Source of the DNA: Blastocystis hominis | Lineage: Eukaryota; Sar; Bigyra; Opalinata; Blastocystidae | Direction: 5' to 3' | DNA: 64,000 nt | Assembly (NCBI RefSeq): GCF_000151665.1 | Contig: NW_013171825.1 | Location: forward strand, 249,422 to 313,421 | Shown: positions 45,198-55,150 of the stretch, in pieces | Layout of the letters: each line of letters begins with the position of its first letter | Numbering within the stretch: the first letter of the stretch is position 1 | Translations under genes and position numbers: made by a program | The notes under the pieces: model-generated | Told to the model about the DNA's origin: nothing | Database searches by the model: none | The model's input: only the letters and a program-made list of their open reading frames with translations

Positions 45198-45857
45198 ATG
45201 TTTCGATTCTTTATTCCTTCAACTCGATTTATATCTCCATGTTGCCTAGGAAGCGCGTTCAATCCAAATTCTCTCTTGATACGCTTCTTTGGATCAAAGA
45301 CTCCAACTATTAACTTACCTAAAGGATTCATCACGGTACCGGAAGATAAAATTCATATTGATGTGAGAAGACAAGGTCGAATTGATGGTAACTATTCTAG
45401 ACAGAGTGAATCTGTAGATATGAATTCTGAGAAGAGTAGTGTGAACCGCGTAATGCTTTCGTTCAATGTTGGCAGCGCTTCTTGGATGCCAGAGTTTTTT
45501 CTTTTTTTATTGCTTGATCATGTACTAGTGATATCAAAGAAATTTTCAAAGAACAACAGGCTAGCCATATTGATGCAGAGGGTAACTTCGTATTAGTGTC
45601 CTCTCTGCATCGATCTCTGGTGGCAAATCGCGTCGAAGGAATGAAAAAGCTTCAAAAGAAAGTAAATCATGCTTACATCACTAAACGACGTAAAGAAGGA
45701 GCTACAGGTAGATTTTTGCGCTGCAAACATGGTTAACACCATAGTGGAAGATCCATTTGTAAAAGAGAAGCGAATGAAGGAAAAACGGATTCGCAGTGAG
45801 CATAATCGAAAGCGACGAGAGATGGACTTTATTGATGATGAAGAAGAATTTTTCTAG
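45198..45857 (+). CDS. RF-1-domain (ICT1-like) organelle protein lacking the GGQ motif
   Basis: The ATG at 45,198 gives a targeting-type N-terminus (MFRFFIPSTRFISPCCLG). After splicing a 30-nt intron (GTAACT to TAG) the RF-1 domain reads IHIDVRRQGRIDDMNSEK, then SSVNRVMLSFNVGSASWMPE, then GNFVLVSSLHRSLVANRVE. The last exon has a Lys/Arg tail (KEKRMKEKRIRSEHNRKRR), as in ICT1. The place where ICT1 and release factors carry SSGPGGQ has QGRIDD instead. Peptidyl-tRNA hydrolysis therefore looks lost; a structural ribosomal or RNA-binding role is possible. Two further introns are about 35 and 37 nt. TAG is at 45,855-45,857. Confidence 0.7.
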
Positions 45858-47028
45858 TTCAATTTAATTTGAATTTTGATTGTTTGATGTTGTCACGAGG
45901 AAGACCTCTAGATTCGGAATACACGATCTGACAACAAAAGATCCACTAATGTTTCTTAAGAAGGGAAACATACCAAAGACCCATTAAATAGAAAAGGAAT
46001 GGTTAGGGTTACAAACTATCCAATAGTTTCCGATGTCTGAAAGACTGTGGACGTTTCTAAAGGAAAGGAATCAAATCCTATACCTGCAGGAGCGATTGAT
46101 TGATTATGGGTTGTAGAGGAAGGCTCCAGCATCCAGCCAGCCTGGTTTATAGCAACTGCTTAGTTGATTGAGAGGAGTGCGCACTTTATTCAGAAGAATT
46201 GATACGATTATTGAGTGTTATTGAATAATATGCCAAGATCCAATTATGTTTGACAGAAGGAAAATTAGAGGATCGCTGATATTTAAACATATTGGTGTGA
46301 GAGATCATTTATGATGTGATTACCTGAAATGAAAATATATACTGCTCAATTACCTCATGCTTGTTAGTGTTTGTATATGATAATGTATGCAATAACTCAC
46401 AAAAACTTACAAAATAGCTAATAAGAGCTGTAATATTGTTGAATCTGAATGGGACCAGAGGAATAACGAACATGCAGCACTTGAAAAGTATTTGATAGAT
46501 GTAGTAGTGATTCGTACTACTTACATTCTATAATCCAATACATTCCCAACATGAAACTACTTAGCTGGGGTATTATTTGCAGTATAATGTGAATAATATC
46601 GCACTGTTTTTTATATCGTTGTTGTTTACTGTTTTTATGTTGCCAACAAAGGAAAAGACACTTGTATGTTGGTATTAGTGTGAAGAATTCTTTACTTTGT
46701 AACAACAGAAACTGTAAGCATAATCATGTTTCGTATAATTACTGTTGTTTTAGTATATTTGAATTGAAAAATACATATTTCCTTAAACATGAAACAGAAA
46801 CATAACCAGGAATCGTATTTCTGCGGTGTGAACTGGTACAGCAAATATTAAATTCATAATATACATATAATGTTGCAATCCTAGGTAGTGAGAGAATCGT
46901 GTTTTATATGAGCATCTCTCACTATGAAAGTCATTATGAATTACGACATATATTCCATATCTCTATTGTATTATAATTAGATTGTTTCTGACTGGGTTTA
47001 TAGCATTGCACATGTTTTTCATATTTCA
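45858..47028. other. AT-rich intergenic region
   Basis: No gene, tRNA or repeat was recognised in about 1.2 kb before the MORN-LRR gene. Confidence 0.5.
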
Positions 47029-49310
47029 ATGAGTAATATTTACAATTTTGTCAAAGCTGCTATTAGCAGCTATCATATTGATAGTTCCACAATCCAAAAT
47101 GTACATGCATGCTTGAATCAAGAAATGAAAGTGGATGGCTGGATTTCACTCATTTTGGGTAATAGAGAGTTTGTGGTATTGCAATTCAATAATGGAGTAT
47201 TCATGAATCTAGGATTTGTGTTCAATGATCAGAAAGTGTTAAAAGTGATTGGAAATCATCAAATTGGTGATATTTCATATAGTGAAGAACAGTCCATAGA
47301 AGTAGTAGAAGAAGGAATCGTGGACTTGGATCATGGAAGTCGATTTGAAGGATTGATATTGACAGAAAACAAGTTGGGAATTCCATTTGGATATGGTGAA
47401 ATGTATGATGATGATGGATTCTTGGTGTACAAGGGCATAATGATCAATTGGAAACGATTTGGATATGGAACGAGTTATCATAATAATGGATGTATTGAAT
47501 ATGAAGGATATTGGTGTAATGATAATTATAACGGAAATGGAATAATATATGATCGTAAAGGTCGGGAAGTGAAAGAATGTGAATGGTATAATGGAATTGA
47601 ATGTGATATTGAAGAATATGAAGGAGATGGAAGCAAGCCACTGAATATCGGAATGAAACATTTGAAACTGAGTGACAATTGTGTATTGGTTGATTGGGAT
47701 GTTTCATTGTTGTATAATTTGGAATCAATCGAAATCGGCGATGAATGTTTTGCGTCAGTGCAAACATTCAAAATCGATGGATTGAATCGATTGAAAACTA
47801 TCGAAATTAGAAACAATTCATTTACTCAGACAAAGAATAGTGAAGGAAACGATGAATCAAAATCATTCCATATATTGAATTGTGAATCATTGGAATCCAT
47901 TCAAATCGGCCAATTTAGTTTCAGTGATTTTGGAGGCGACTTTGAATTGAAGAATCTACCAAAATTACAATCTATAGAAATTGGTACAATTGGAAGTGAC
48001 TCATACAATTTCTATTTTAGTTCATTTGTGATTCGAGGTATTGATATGATATTGAATATTTGAATGATTTCAATAGATCTACCATTATTGCAATCCATTA
48101 CATTAGGTGATAATGCATTCTATTTTAGTTCATTTGTGATTCGAGGTATTGATATGATATTGAATATTTGAATGATTTCAATAGATCTACCATTATTGCA
48201 ATCTATCGCATTAGGTGATAATGCATTTCGTGATTCCTTATCAACAGTGATTGAAAGTATGAAATGATTTTAAATGAAATGATTTCAATAGATCTACCAT
48301 CATTACAATCTATTACATTCGGTGAAGATGCACTTGTTGGTATAAAAGATGAATCATGTTCTTTGACACTTCGAAGTATGAATGAAATGATTGTAAATGA
48401 TTTGCTTTATAGATCTTCCAAATCTAACATCCCTCGATTCTCAAGGATCTAGCTTCCGTTATCCTCGTTCAGTGATATTAGAAAGTAAATTAAGATACTG
48501 AATATTGATGATATTAAGATATTCCAAATCCACAATATGTAAATCTACCTCGTTCATTCGAGTATATGACATATTCTGTAATAAACAGTAATTATTAATA
48601 ATATATTCCATTTGACTTTAGATGTTTCTCAATTACTATTTCCTTATGAAATACATAACATTGACTATATTCAATCACTTGATTCTTGCACAACTTCCAT
48701 TATTATACCTAATTGGACTTGCAGTAATACTGATTTCACGACATTCGATTTCTCTCGATTTACTCAAGTTGAATCAATCGAAATCGGTAATGATTGTTTT
48801 GCGTCAGTGCAAACATTCAAAATCGATGGATTGAATCGATTGAAAACTATCGAAATTAGAAACAATTCATTCACTCAGACAAAGAATAGTGAAGGAAACG
48901 ATGAATCAAAATCATTCCATATATTGAATTGTGAATCATTGGAATCCATTCAAATCGGCCAATTTAGTTTCAGTGATTTTGGAGGCGACTTTGAATTGAA
49001 GAATCTACCAAAATTACAATCTATAGAAATTGGTACAATTGGAAGTGACTCATACAATTTCTATTTTAGTTCATTTGTGATTCGAGGTATTGATATGATA
49101 TTGAATATTTGAATGATTTCAATAGATCTACCATTATTGCAATCTATCGCATTAGGTGATAATGCATTTCGTGATTCCTTATCAACAGTGATTGAAAGTA
49201 TGAAATGATTTTAAATGAAATGATTTCAATAGATCTACCATCATTACAATCTATTACATTCGGTTATTATGTACTTCGTGGTAGAATAAAAGATGAATCA
49301 TGTTCTTTGA
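47029..49310 (+). CDS. MORN-LRR protein gene, interrupted at its 3' end by a Polinton
   Basis: The first exon (47,029-48,025) encodes MORN-like repeats (FGYGEMYDDDGFLVYKGIMI, GYGTSYHNNGCIEYEGYW) and the first LRRs (LKTIEIRNNSFTQTKNSEG, LPKLQSIEIGTIGSDSYNF). Many short LRR exons follow, each starting D-LPxLQSIxLGDNAF and separated by phase-1 introns of 34-39 nt that begin GTATGA or GTATTG and end AATAG. No membrane segment is seen, unlike the paralogue at 26,978-32,422. The segment 47,746-48,060 is repeated almost exactly at 48,795-49,109. The LRR exon at 49,236 matches its paralogue at 48,291 up to base 49,310, where the host sequence stops and the Polinton end begins. The rest of the gene should lie beyond the element. 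Confidence 0.75.
47746..49235 (+). repeat. Near-identical LRR exon blocks at a 1,049-bp offset
   Basis: Bases 47,746-48,060 recur at 48,795-49,109 with almost no differences, and the following modules (48,170-48,300 and 49,110-49,240) also match. Inside the first block a 108-bp unit (one LRR exon plus its intron) is repeated in tandem at about 48,010 and 48,118. Confidence 0.88.
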
Positions 49311-49540
49311 AGTAGTAGGGAAAAGGCGGAAAACACGCGAAAATCCATTTTCTACCAAATAACCGCGGAAATCATTTTTCGGCCATTTTCTGCCATTGTC
49401 TACCTGCTCACCTCGATGTCCATAACAAGAAACGCGCGGAAACCCATGACTGCCAATTTCGGCCAATTCCTGCAATGTTAACCTGACTTCCATTGTAGGC
49501 CATGGTATCCATGGGTGTCCAAAGTGAAAGATTGCTTCCT
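49311..49540. repeat. Left terminal region of the Polinton (probable inverted repeat)
   Basis: Non-coding DNA from the terminus to the end of the polymerase gene. It contains imperfect direct sub-repeats of about 25 bp (one at about 49,378, the other at about 49,459, each with TTTCGGCCA and a later ACCTG). Its partner inverted repeat would be at the right end outside the window. Confidence 0.6.
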
Positions 49541-52500
49541 TTACTTCAGTCTATAATGCCCGAATGCAAGTGTGTGTATGTTGTCGTCCAAGATCCAACG
49601 TTTGTTATCCGTGCAAGTCATGAGTGTCTTGGTTTGTTCTTTCGTGCTGATGTTGAAGGCCTGGTTGTTGATACGCTTGAAGCTGCCTTCGATCACTGCA
49701 TCTTCCTTCTTCTCTGCCTCGAGGACGCGCTTGTACAGCTCGATGTTCTTCACGCTCATCCTCTCTCCATCAATCACCACGTTGCGAGGAACTCCCTTCG
49801 CTGCGTTATGCACTACATGCTTCTCATCAACAAGACAGTACATCTTCGGTCTTAAACCAACGAACTCCGTGATACGATGTCCGTTGTGCTCGTCCTTGAA
49901 GATAGGACCAGGCAATTTCTTGTTGAAATTGAGGAATGATTCCAATGAAGGGAACTTTCTCTTGTCCACTTCATGCTCGTAGTAGTTCACGAGTTGTCCA
50001 TAGAAGTAGCTCGTATTATCGAGTTCAGAGAAGTCAAACGACTTGTACATATCGCACATCTTGTGGACGATGTTACCACGGTCGTTCAACTGCACGATGA
50101 GCGAATCCGTGTCCTGTCCCAACAACTCCACGTTATCGAATGTCGTCTTGAGCACATTGTAGTAGAAATCGTAGATGATGTGCTTCGACATGTCGAGAAT
50201 GGCAAACCCGATGAAGAACGGCTTCTCCACTCTGCGCACCGGTGTATTCAGCTTGATGCCGATCAGATTCTCGGAATACATGGTTGTTCCAGCAATCATG
50301 TCGTATCCGTGCTTCTGGATGATAGCCTCGCGTTCATTCCACGTGTTGGCGAACTTCACCTTCATTCGCTTCAGTCCAGTCTCAACGAATTTGCCATAGG
50401 TTGAGTTTGCTAACAGCTTATACAGGTTCTTCTCCACAGTAGTCTTGGACTTGGCTCGTTTCTCACTGAGCATATTGACGTATTCGAAGATGAAGGGTGC
50501 TTGTTTGAATCGAATGATGCGGTAGATGTGCGTGACGTGATAACCCTGTTGAAGACCCAATTGCAGCAGAGAGTAGTGTACGAGATATTTGCGCCGAGGC
50601 ACAAGATCGCAGATGAGCTTCGGTGTATTCACCTCTTTCACTTTGTCCGCAATGTCGTTCTTCGCTGCGTACTTCTTGATTCCATCGGAGTACATGCCCG
50701 CCTTCTGTACGGGGAAGAATGGCAAGTCATTGAATTTATCATGGAGTTCCACTGGTGCCTCGATATCGCATTCGATGAAGAACCCATATTTACCGAATGT
50801 CTTGAGTGATTGTACCCACCCATTCGGATCACGGTTGATCCTTTCCATTACTTCTCGTCGCTCGGGTACACCCACTAATTCGTAAGGCATCATTCTGTGC
50901 ATGGCTCCACCATACAGGTTGTTGGCGTCGAGGTAGTAGATGGATGATTGCTCTCCGTTGTTGGCGGTGCTGTCAAGGTCGACTTTGGCATGCCTTTTCA
51001 CGATCTGTGTGATGCCTCCTCGAAGGTTTTTGAGTAGACGCATGAAGTCATCGATCTCATTTGTCTCCATCAATCGAATTCCCTTGCTCTCATAGAACTC
51101 ACCCATGCGGTTCAAGAACACTTTCACGAGTTGTTTCTCCTCAAGTCCCTCATTCGCGTTGATGCGCATGATGTACTGAGCCCATTTCCTTGCGAGGGTC
51201 ATGAGGCTACTCTCGCTATGATCGCCCTCCATTGTGACCTTTAAGAAGAGCGAATAGGCCATTTGTGGTGCTGTGATGTAGTGCATCGGATCAACACCGA
51301 ATGCCTTCAGTGAGGTAACGCGGAAGTGCTCGAATGCATCAGCCATGAGAGTTACATCGAGTACATTGTACAACTCGTAGTACTCACCCCATGTCTTGAT
51401 ATCGAAGATCTTCCACAGTTTCACCATGTGATCATATTCGCCTTGGGGCATCATTTCTCCCTTCATATCATCAATGCATTGTTCACGAGAAGGAATGGTG
51501 GTATTGTTCAATGACTCGTATGATTTGATGAGACTGTAGAACATGGGTTCCTTCCGTGTCAACAGATCGATGTACTCGTCATTCCATTGCTTACCTCGTG
51601 ATTCACAGTACTTGCGTAGTTGTTGTTTGGTGTGCACATACAAATCGAGGTTGCCTCCGAGTGTCTGAGCCACGATGGAACGCAGTGGACTGCTGATGAG
51701 TTTCAACGAGTCCTTGAATTGAATGCCATTGTACTCGATCTGCATCTCCTTGTCCTCAGTGGTTGGAATGACTTCCAAGGAGTCACTAGAGGTTGAATGA
51801 GCTGCGATGAGTTTCATGATGAATGTGAAGTCGTAGTGCGATCCATTGTGGAAGTAGACGGGTAAACGATAGTTCTTCTTGTTGAACGAGAGTTGGAGAT
51901 TGCACTTGGTACAACAGGTGCAGATGTACTGCCCAGCTTTGAAGCTGCATATCCCTCCCTTTCCTGTGGTGTATTCACCTGTCACATGTGCGTGATGTCG
52001 TACTTTGTCGTTATCCAGTTTCTTGTGACAGAAGGGACACACGGTTGTTGCACGAAAGTCCCTCTCGATGCTCGGAGAGTTCTCGAGTGGTAATTCATCG
52101 AAGAGATACGTTTTCACTCTCCCTTGCAATTGCACGAGATAGTCCATGAAAGGGCGAAGATCCTCTTCACTCTCATGTGGTGCATGGAAGACTCGCAGTT
52201 GGCTGTCAATGGCTGGGATGCGTGACACGGCTAGACATGATAGCATGATTGGCTTGTGTTTGTTCTTGTCATCAATGGCTGACTCGAAGTCAGCGTACAC
52301 GACGACCGGTGCTGGCATTTCGTATCGCTGGTTTGTGAAACGTAACCGAGTCTCATTGGTTGACAAATCGTACTGATCGCTCTCATTGACGAGTTCACGA
52401 TGTACTTGTACTTCGTGATCATGAACGGCTTTGCGAGATCCGAAGAAGTCGTCACAGAACCTGCACTTCACGTTTCTCGAAAGGTTTTCATTCTTCGCAT

Positions 52501-53362
52501 CACTTCGTCGTGTCATACGATGCTTGAAATCATTCACATCCTTGATGTACAAGAAATGCTTTGGGGTGCCCTCAGGTAGATTCAGATCGTTCAAGATGCA
52601 GAGGGAGAGAGGAAGCTTCGTTCCCTTACCTTTGTACACCACATCGCATGTGAATAAATCGAATTGTTCCTTCGACTTATCGATGTACCCAGGTAAGAGT
52701 GTGACCTCGAATACATTGAGCGATACTTTCAACAATGCCTCCAATGCGGCGAATTTCTCTTCACTCGCATCGAAGGGTGTATTGTCACGAATGCCCATCG
52801 TCTCCTCTACTTCGTGAATGGTCACTCCGAATACCTTGTACTTGTCGGGTTGCTTCCACCACTTGTTGTACACGGTTGCATCGCCAATCTTGCGATTCGC
52901 GACGATCTTATGCCCGCCTTCACTGGCCAGAATGAGGCACCGTTGTAGGCATCGGTTGTCATCGAAATCCGGATTGAGCGCTGTGCGTCCGATGACGAAC
53001 GGTGTGTGCTGCTTGTACCCCACGAATGAGCGTAGTGGGAACATCTCGATATGGAAGCCGATCCAACCAGCGTATACAAAACCACTTCCCTCTGTCTCTT
53101 GTTCCTCTACGGCATTTCGGTACCACTTCAGGTACTCCTCGATCCACTCATCGATGCGATCTCGACGAACGATGCGGAGGTGTCCCAATCGATCATCGGT
53201 GAGGTTGAGGATCTTGGAGTCTCCATCATGTGTCCACATGAGGTTGTATGCCATGATGGTGATGAAACATTGATTGTATTCACGCATACCATTGATGATG
53301 AACTTTTTCAAGACTTCATTGAATTCATTTGTCTCATCGAATATGAGATTGATCGGTTCCAC
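49541..53362 (-). CDS. Polinton protein-primed family B DNA polymerase
   Basis: A single 1,273-residue frame. The exonuclease motifs are visible (VVVYADFESAI; YFHNGSHYDFTFI), as are the polymerase motifs (LYGGAMHRMMPYELVG near motif A; KLLANSTYGKF for motif B; LGQDTDSLIVQL for motif C). A zinc-binding pair region (CRFCDDFF and CPFCHKK) lies in the N-terminal half. In Polintons this enzyme replicates the linear element, primed by a protein. It is the largest gene of the element and reads toward the left terminus. The frame is open throughout. Confidence 0.95.
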   Translation of the reverse strand: MEPINLIFDETNEFNEVLKKFIINGMREYNQCFITIMAYNLMWTHDGDSKILNLTDDRLGHLRIVRRDRIDEWIEEYLKWYRNAVEEQETEGSGFVYAGWIGFHIEMFPLRSFVGYKQHTPFVIGRTALNPDFDDNRCLQRCLILASEGGHKIVANRKIGDATVYNKWWKQPDKYKVFGVTIHEVEETMGIRDNTPFDASEEKFAALEALLKVSLNVFEVTLLPGYIDKSKEQFDLFTCDVVYKGKGTKLPLSLCILNDLNLPEGTPKHFLYIKDVNDFKHRMTRRSDAKNENLSRNVKCRFCDDFFGSRKAVHDHEVQVHRELVNESDQYDLSTNETRLRFTNQRYEMPAPVVVYADFESAIDDKNKHKPIMLSCLAVSRIPAIDSQLRVFHAPHESEEDLRPFMDYLVQLQGRVKTYLFDELPLENSPSIERDFRATTVCPFCHKKLDNDKVRHHAHVTGEYTTGKGGICSFKAGQYICTCCTKCNLQLSFNKKNYRLPVYFHNGSHYDFTFIMKLIAAHSTSSDSLEVIPTTEDKEMQIEYNGIQFKDSLKLISSPLRSIVAQTLGGNLDLYVHTKQQLRKYCESRGKQWNDEYIDLLTRKEPMFYSLIKSYESLNNTTIPSREQCIDDMKGEMMPQGEYDHMVKLWKIFDIKTWGEYYELYNVLDVTLMADAFEHFRVTSLKAFGVDPMHYITAPQMAYSLFLKVTMEGDHSESSLMTLARKWAQYIMRINANEGLEEKQLVKVFLNRMGEFYESKGIRLMETNEIDDFMRLLKNLRGGITQIVKRHAKVDLDSTANNGEQSSIYYLDANNLYGGAMHRMMPYELVGVPERREVMERINRDPNGWVQSLKTFGKYGFFIECDIEAPVELHDKFNDLPFFPVQKAGMYSDGIKKYAAKNDIADKVKEVNTPKLICDLVPRRKYLVHYSLLQLGLQQGYHVTHIYRIIRFKQAPFIFEYVNMLSEKRAKSKTTVEKNLYKLLANSTYGKFVETGLKRMKVKFANTWNEREAIIQKHGYDMIAGTTMYSENLIGIKLNTPVRRVEKPFFIGFAILDMSKHIIYDFYYNVLKTTFDNVELLGQDTDSLIVQLNDRGNIVHKMCDMYKSFDFSELDNTSYFYGQLVNYYEHEVDKRKFPSLESFLNFNKKLPGPIFKDEHNGHRITEFVGLRPKMYCLVDEKHVVHNAAKGVPRNVVIDGERMSVKNIELYKRVLEAEKKEDAVIEGSFKRINNQAFNISTKEQTKTLMTCTDNKRWILDDNIHTLAFGHYRLK

Positions 53363-53408
53363 TTCCTCATCACTCTTCTCACCCGGTAGTCGAACCCACA
53401 GTCTGTTG

Positions 53409-54053
53409 TCAAAATCGTTGTTGAGACGGAAGTCCTTCTTGGTGCGCTTCGTCCTTCACCCACTCCTTGTACATGTCTCCTTGTACGGTGTGATAATACG
53501 TGAGTGCATACCCGAGTGACGAGTCGATCACATCACTCAATCGTCCCTGTGATACCTTGCGATCGAATCGTTCATATGCCTTATTGCGTCTCATTTCACG
53601 TCTCTTCTCCACGGTGTTCAGGTAACCGGGTAAGTGACGTTGTCGCTTCTCACCGAACTTGTGCCCATCCCACTCGTACTCGAGGTAGCGCTCGTTCCAT
53701 GCCTTGCTTCCCACGACGAGATACTTGCGCTTTCCAGCAGGATCACGCACTCGTTTGCGTGACGGACGTTTCGGAGGCTCAGGGAAACTATCACTGTCAT
53801 CATAGTGTTTCTCAACTTCACGTTTACGCAACCCACGTTTTGAGGGTGCGAAAAAGGCGATATATTCATCGGGTATATTTAATCCAAACACCTTTCTCGA
53901 GAGATAGGCTCTCGTGTCAGGAATGGTCTGATCGGTGAACGTATCACCGACCATGTAGTACTTGGCGGCCAATCGTTTCCAGGTCGGTCCACCGATTTTG
54001 ATTTGTTTTCCAGTCTCAGGGTTGATAGTATATCCTACGCGTTGTGAACTCAT
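53409..54053 (-). CDS. Polinton ORF with NPxTG motif (2-cysteine-adaptor-like), basic
   Basis: A 214-residue basic protein. Its N-terminus (GYTINPETGKQIKIGGPTW) has the NPxTGxxI-GGxxx pattern of the short 2-cysteine-adaptor-type motif found in proteins of large DNA viruses, though without the cysteines. A Lys/Arg-rich centre (PPKRPSRKRVRD) suggests nucleic-acid binding. It precedes the polymerase gene on the same strand. The role is unknown. Confidence 0.7.
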   Translation of the reverse strand: MSSQRVGYTINPETGKQIKIGGPTWKRLAAKYYMVGDTFTDQTIPDTRAYLSRKVFGLNIPDEYIAFFAPSKRGLRKREVEKHYDDSDSFPEPPKRPSRKRVRDPAGKRKYLVVGSKAWNERYLEYEWDGHKFGEKRQRHLPGYLNTVEKRREMRRNKAYERFDRKVSQGRLSDVIDSSLGYALTYYHTVQGDMYKEWVKDEAHQEGLPSQQRF

Positions 54054-54151
54054 TTATATAAGGGTCACAAAATCTTTAAGTGGTGATACACGGGTGACCA
54101 AAGTGAAATAGTTAGGAGCTTGGCTTCCTCCTTGAGCTACCGAAGGCATCC

Positions 54152-54580
54152 CTAGAATGGGAAAATGGCATGACCATCCGCATCGTACTCAAATTCATCG
54201 ATGTCGTAGAACTCGGATTCCGATGAATCAGAATCACTAGAATTGGGGTCAGCGAATGCAATGCTAATGTCTGGATCATTATCGTATGCCTCAGCTTCTT
54301 CTTTGGTCATCTTCACCCATTGTCCTTTTACGCGTCTGTAGTTGTCATGGAGTAACTCGTAGTATGCTGTGCCACCAATAATCATGGAGCGATTGCTGGG
54401 AGAAAGCATTCTCGACTTGGGAACATATTTCGTCGTATCTGGTGGTAAAGGTGTATCGTACAAGCGATTCAATTTCTCGTCGTACTTGTATCCACGCTTG
54501 AGAAGGTTCCAGAAGCGAACTCCGTTGATTTGGATTTCTCGGCCAGTATTGGGATTCAAAGTGTGAGTAGGTCTATTCAT
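54152..54580 (-). CDS. Polinton ORF with NPxTG motif, acidic tail
   Basis: A 142-residue protein whose start (HTLNPNTGREIQINGVRFW) repeats the NPxTG pattern of the neighbouring gene, followed by a short globular part and an acidic Ser/Asp tail. The two are probably related by duplication. The function is unknown. Confidence 0.68.
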   Translation of the reverse strand: MNRPTHTLNPNTGREIQINGVRFWNLLKRGYKYDEKLNRLYDTPLPPDTTKYVPKSRMLSPSNRSMIIGGTAYYELLHDNYRRVKGQWVKMTKEEAEAYDNDPDISIAFADPNSSDSDSSESEFYDIDEFEYDADGHAIFPF

Positions 54581-54632
54581 TTATATATTTATATATTTAT
54601 ATTTTCTCTTTTAACCCTAGATGCTTCCCTAA

Positions 54633-55142
54633 ATGAAGTACAAGAAAACAGAGAACAACACATGGTCTTCCCTGGTACGCACTTGTGAGGACGAGAATAT
54701 CGAACTCGCCGACATCATCATTCACACCAAGTATCCGATCAATTCCGAGCGTCTATTCGGCTTCAGTGTTTGCACTCCGCAAGCAAATGTGAACTGTGGT
54801 TTAATATTGCACGACTATGATTGCATGGAGATGACGTTGGATGAAACTCGTCCACCCTTGTTTACCGAGGATGAATGGGAGTATCTATTGCCTCAATTGA
54901 AATCCAACGGTCTGCTCGGTGTGCCTCTGAACGTGTTTTGGAGGGGCAACTCACTGCCTCCTCACATCATCGGTGTAATGACTGAGAATCGTGCTGTTTA
55001 CTTCTTCTCCAACTACTATGTTCGCGTGGTCTACAAAGTTGTGGATGATGAAGTGCCTCCCGAGTTGTCCGATCTGTTCATCGATGATGGTGCGTGTTTG
55101 AAGGGTGTGTACGTTCGTGCATATCAAAGACAAAGTAAATAA
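54633..55142 (+). CDS. Polinton ORF of unknown function (169 aa)
   Basis: An open frame of 169 residues beginning MKYKKTENNTWSSLVRTC. It has a mixed alpha/beta pattern and no recognised domain. It is divergent from the NPxTG gene and followed, eight bases later, by another ORF on the same strand. Confidence 0.65.
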   Translation: MKYKKTENNTWSSLVRTCEDENIELADIIIHTKYPINSERLFGFSVCTPQANVNCGLILHDYDCMEMTLDETRPPLFTEDEWEYLLPQLKSNGLLGVPLNVFWRGNSLPPHIIGVMTENRAVYFFSNYYVRVVYKVVDDEVPPELSDLFIDDGACLKGVYVRAYQRQSK

Positions 55143-55150
55143 AAAAGTAA

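Noticed and set aside
46130-46200. Possible structured RNA in the 45.9-47.0 kb gap
   Set aside because: No cloverleaf, promoter box or consistent stems could be drawn.
52735-53389. Plus-strand frames over the polymerase gene
   Set aside because: Overlapping shadows of the Polinton polymerase without motifs of their own.
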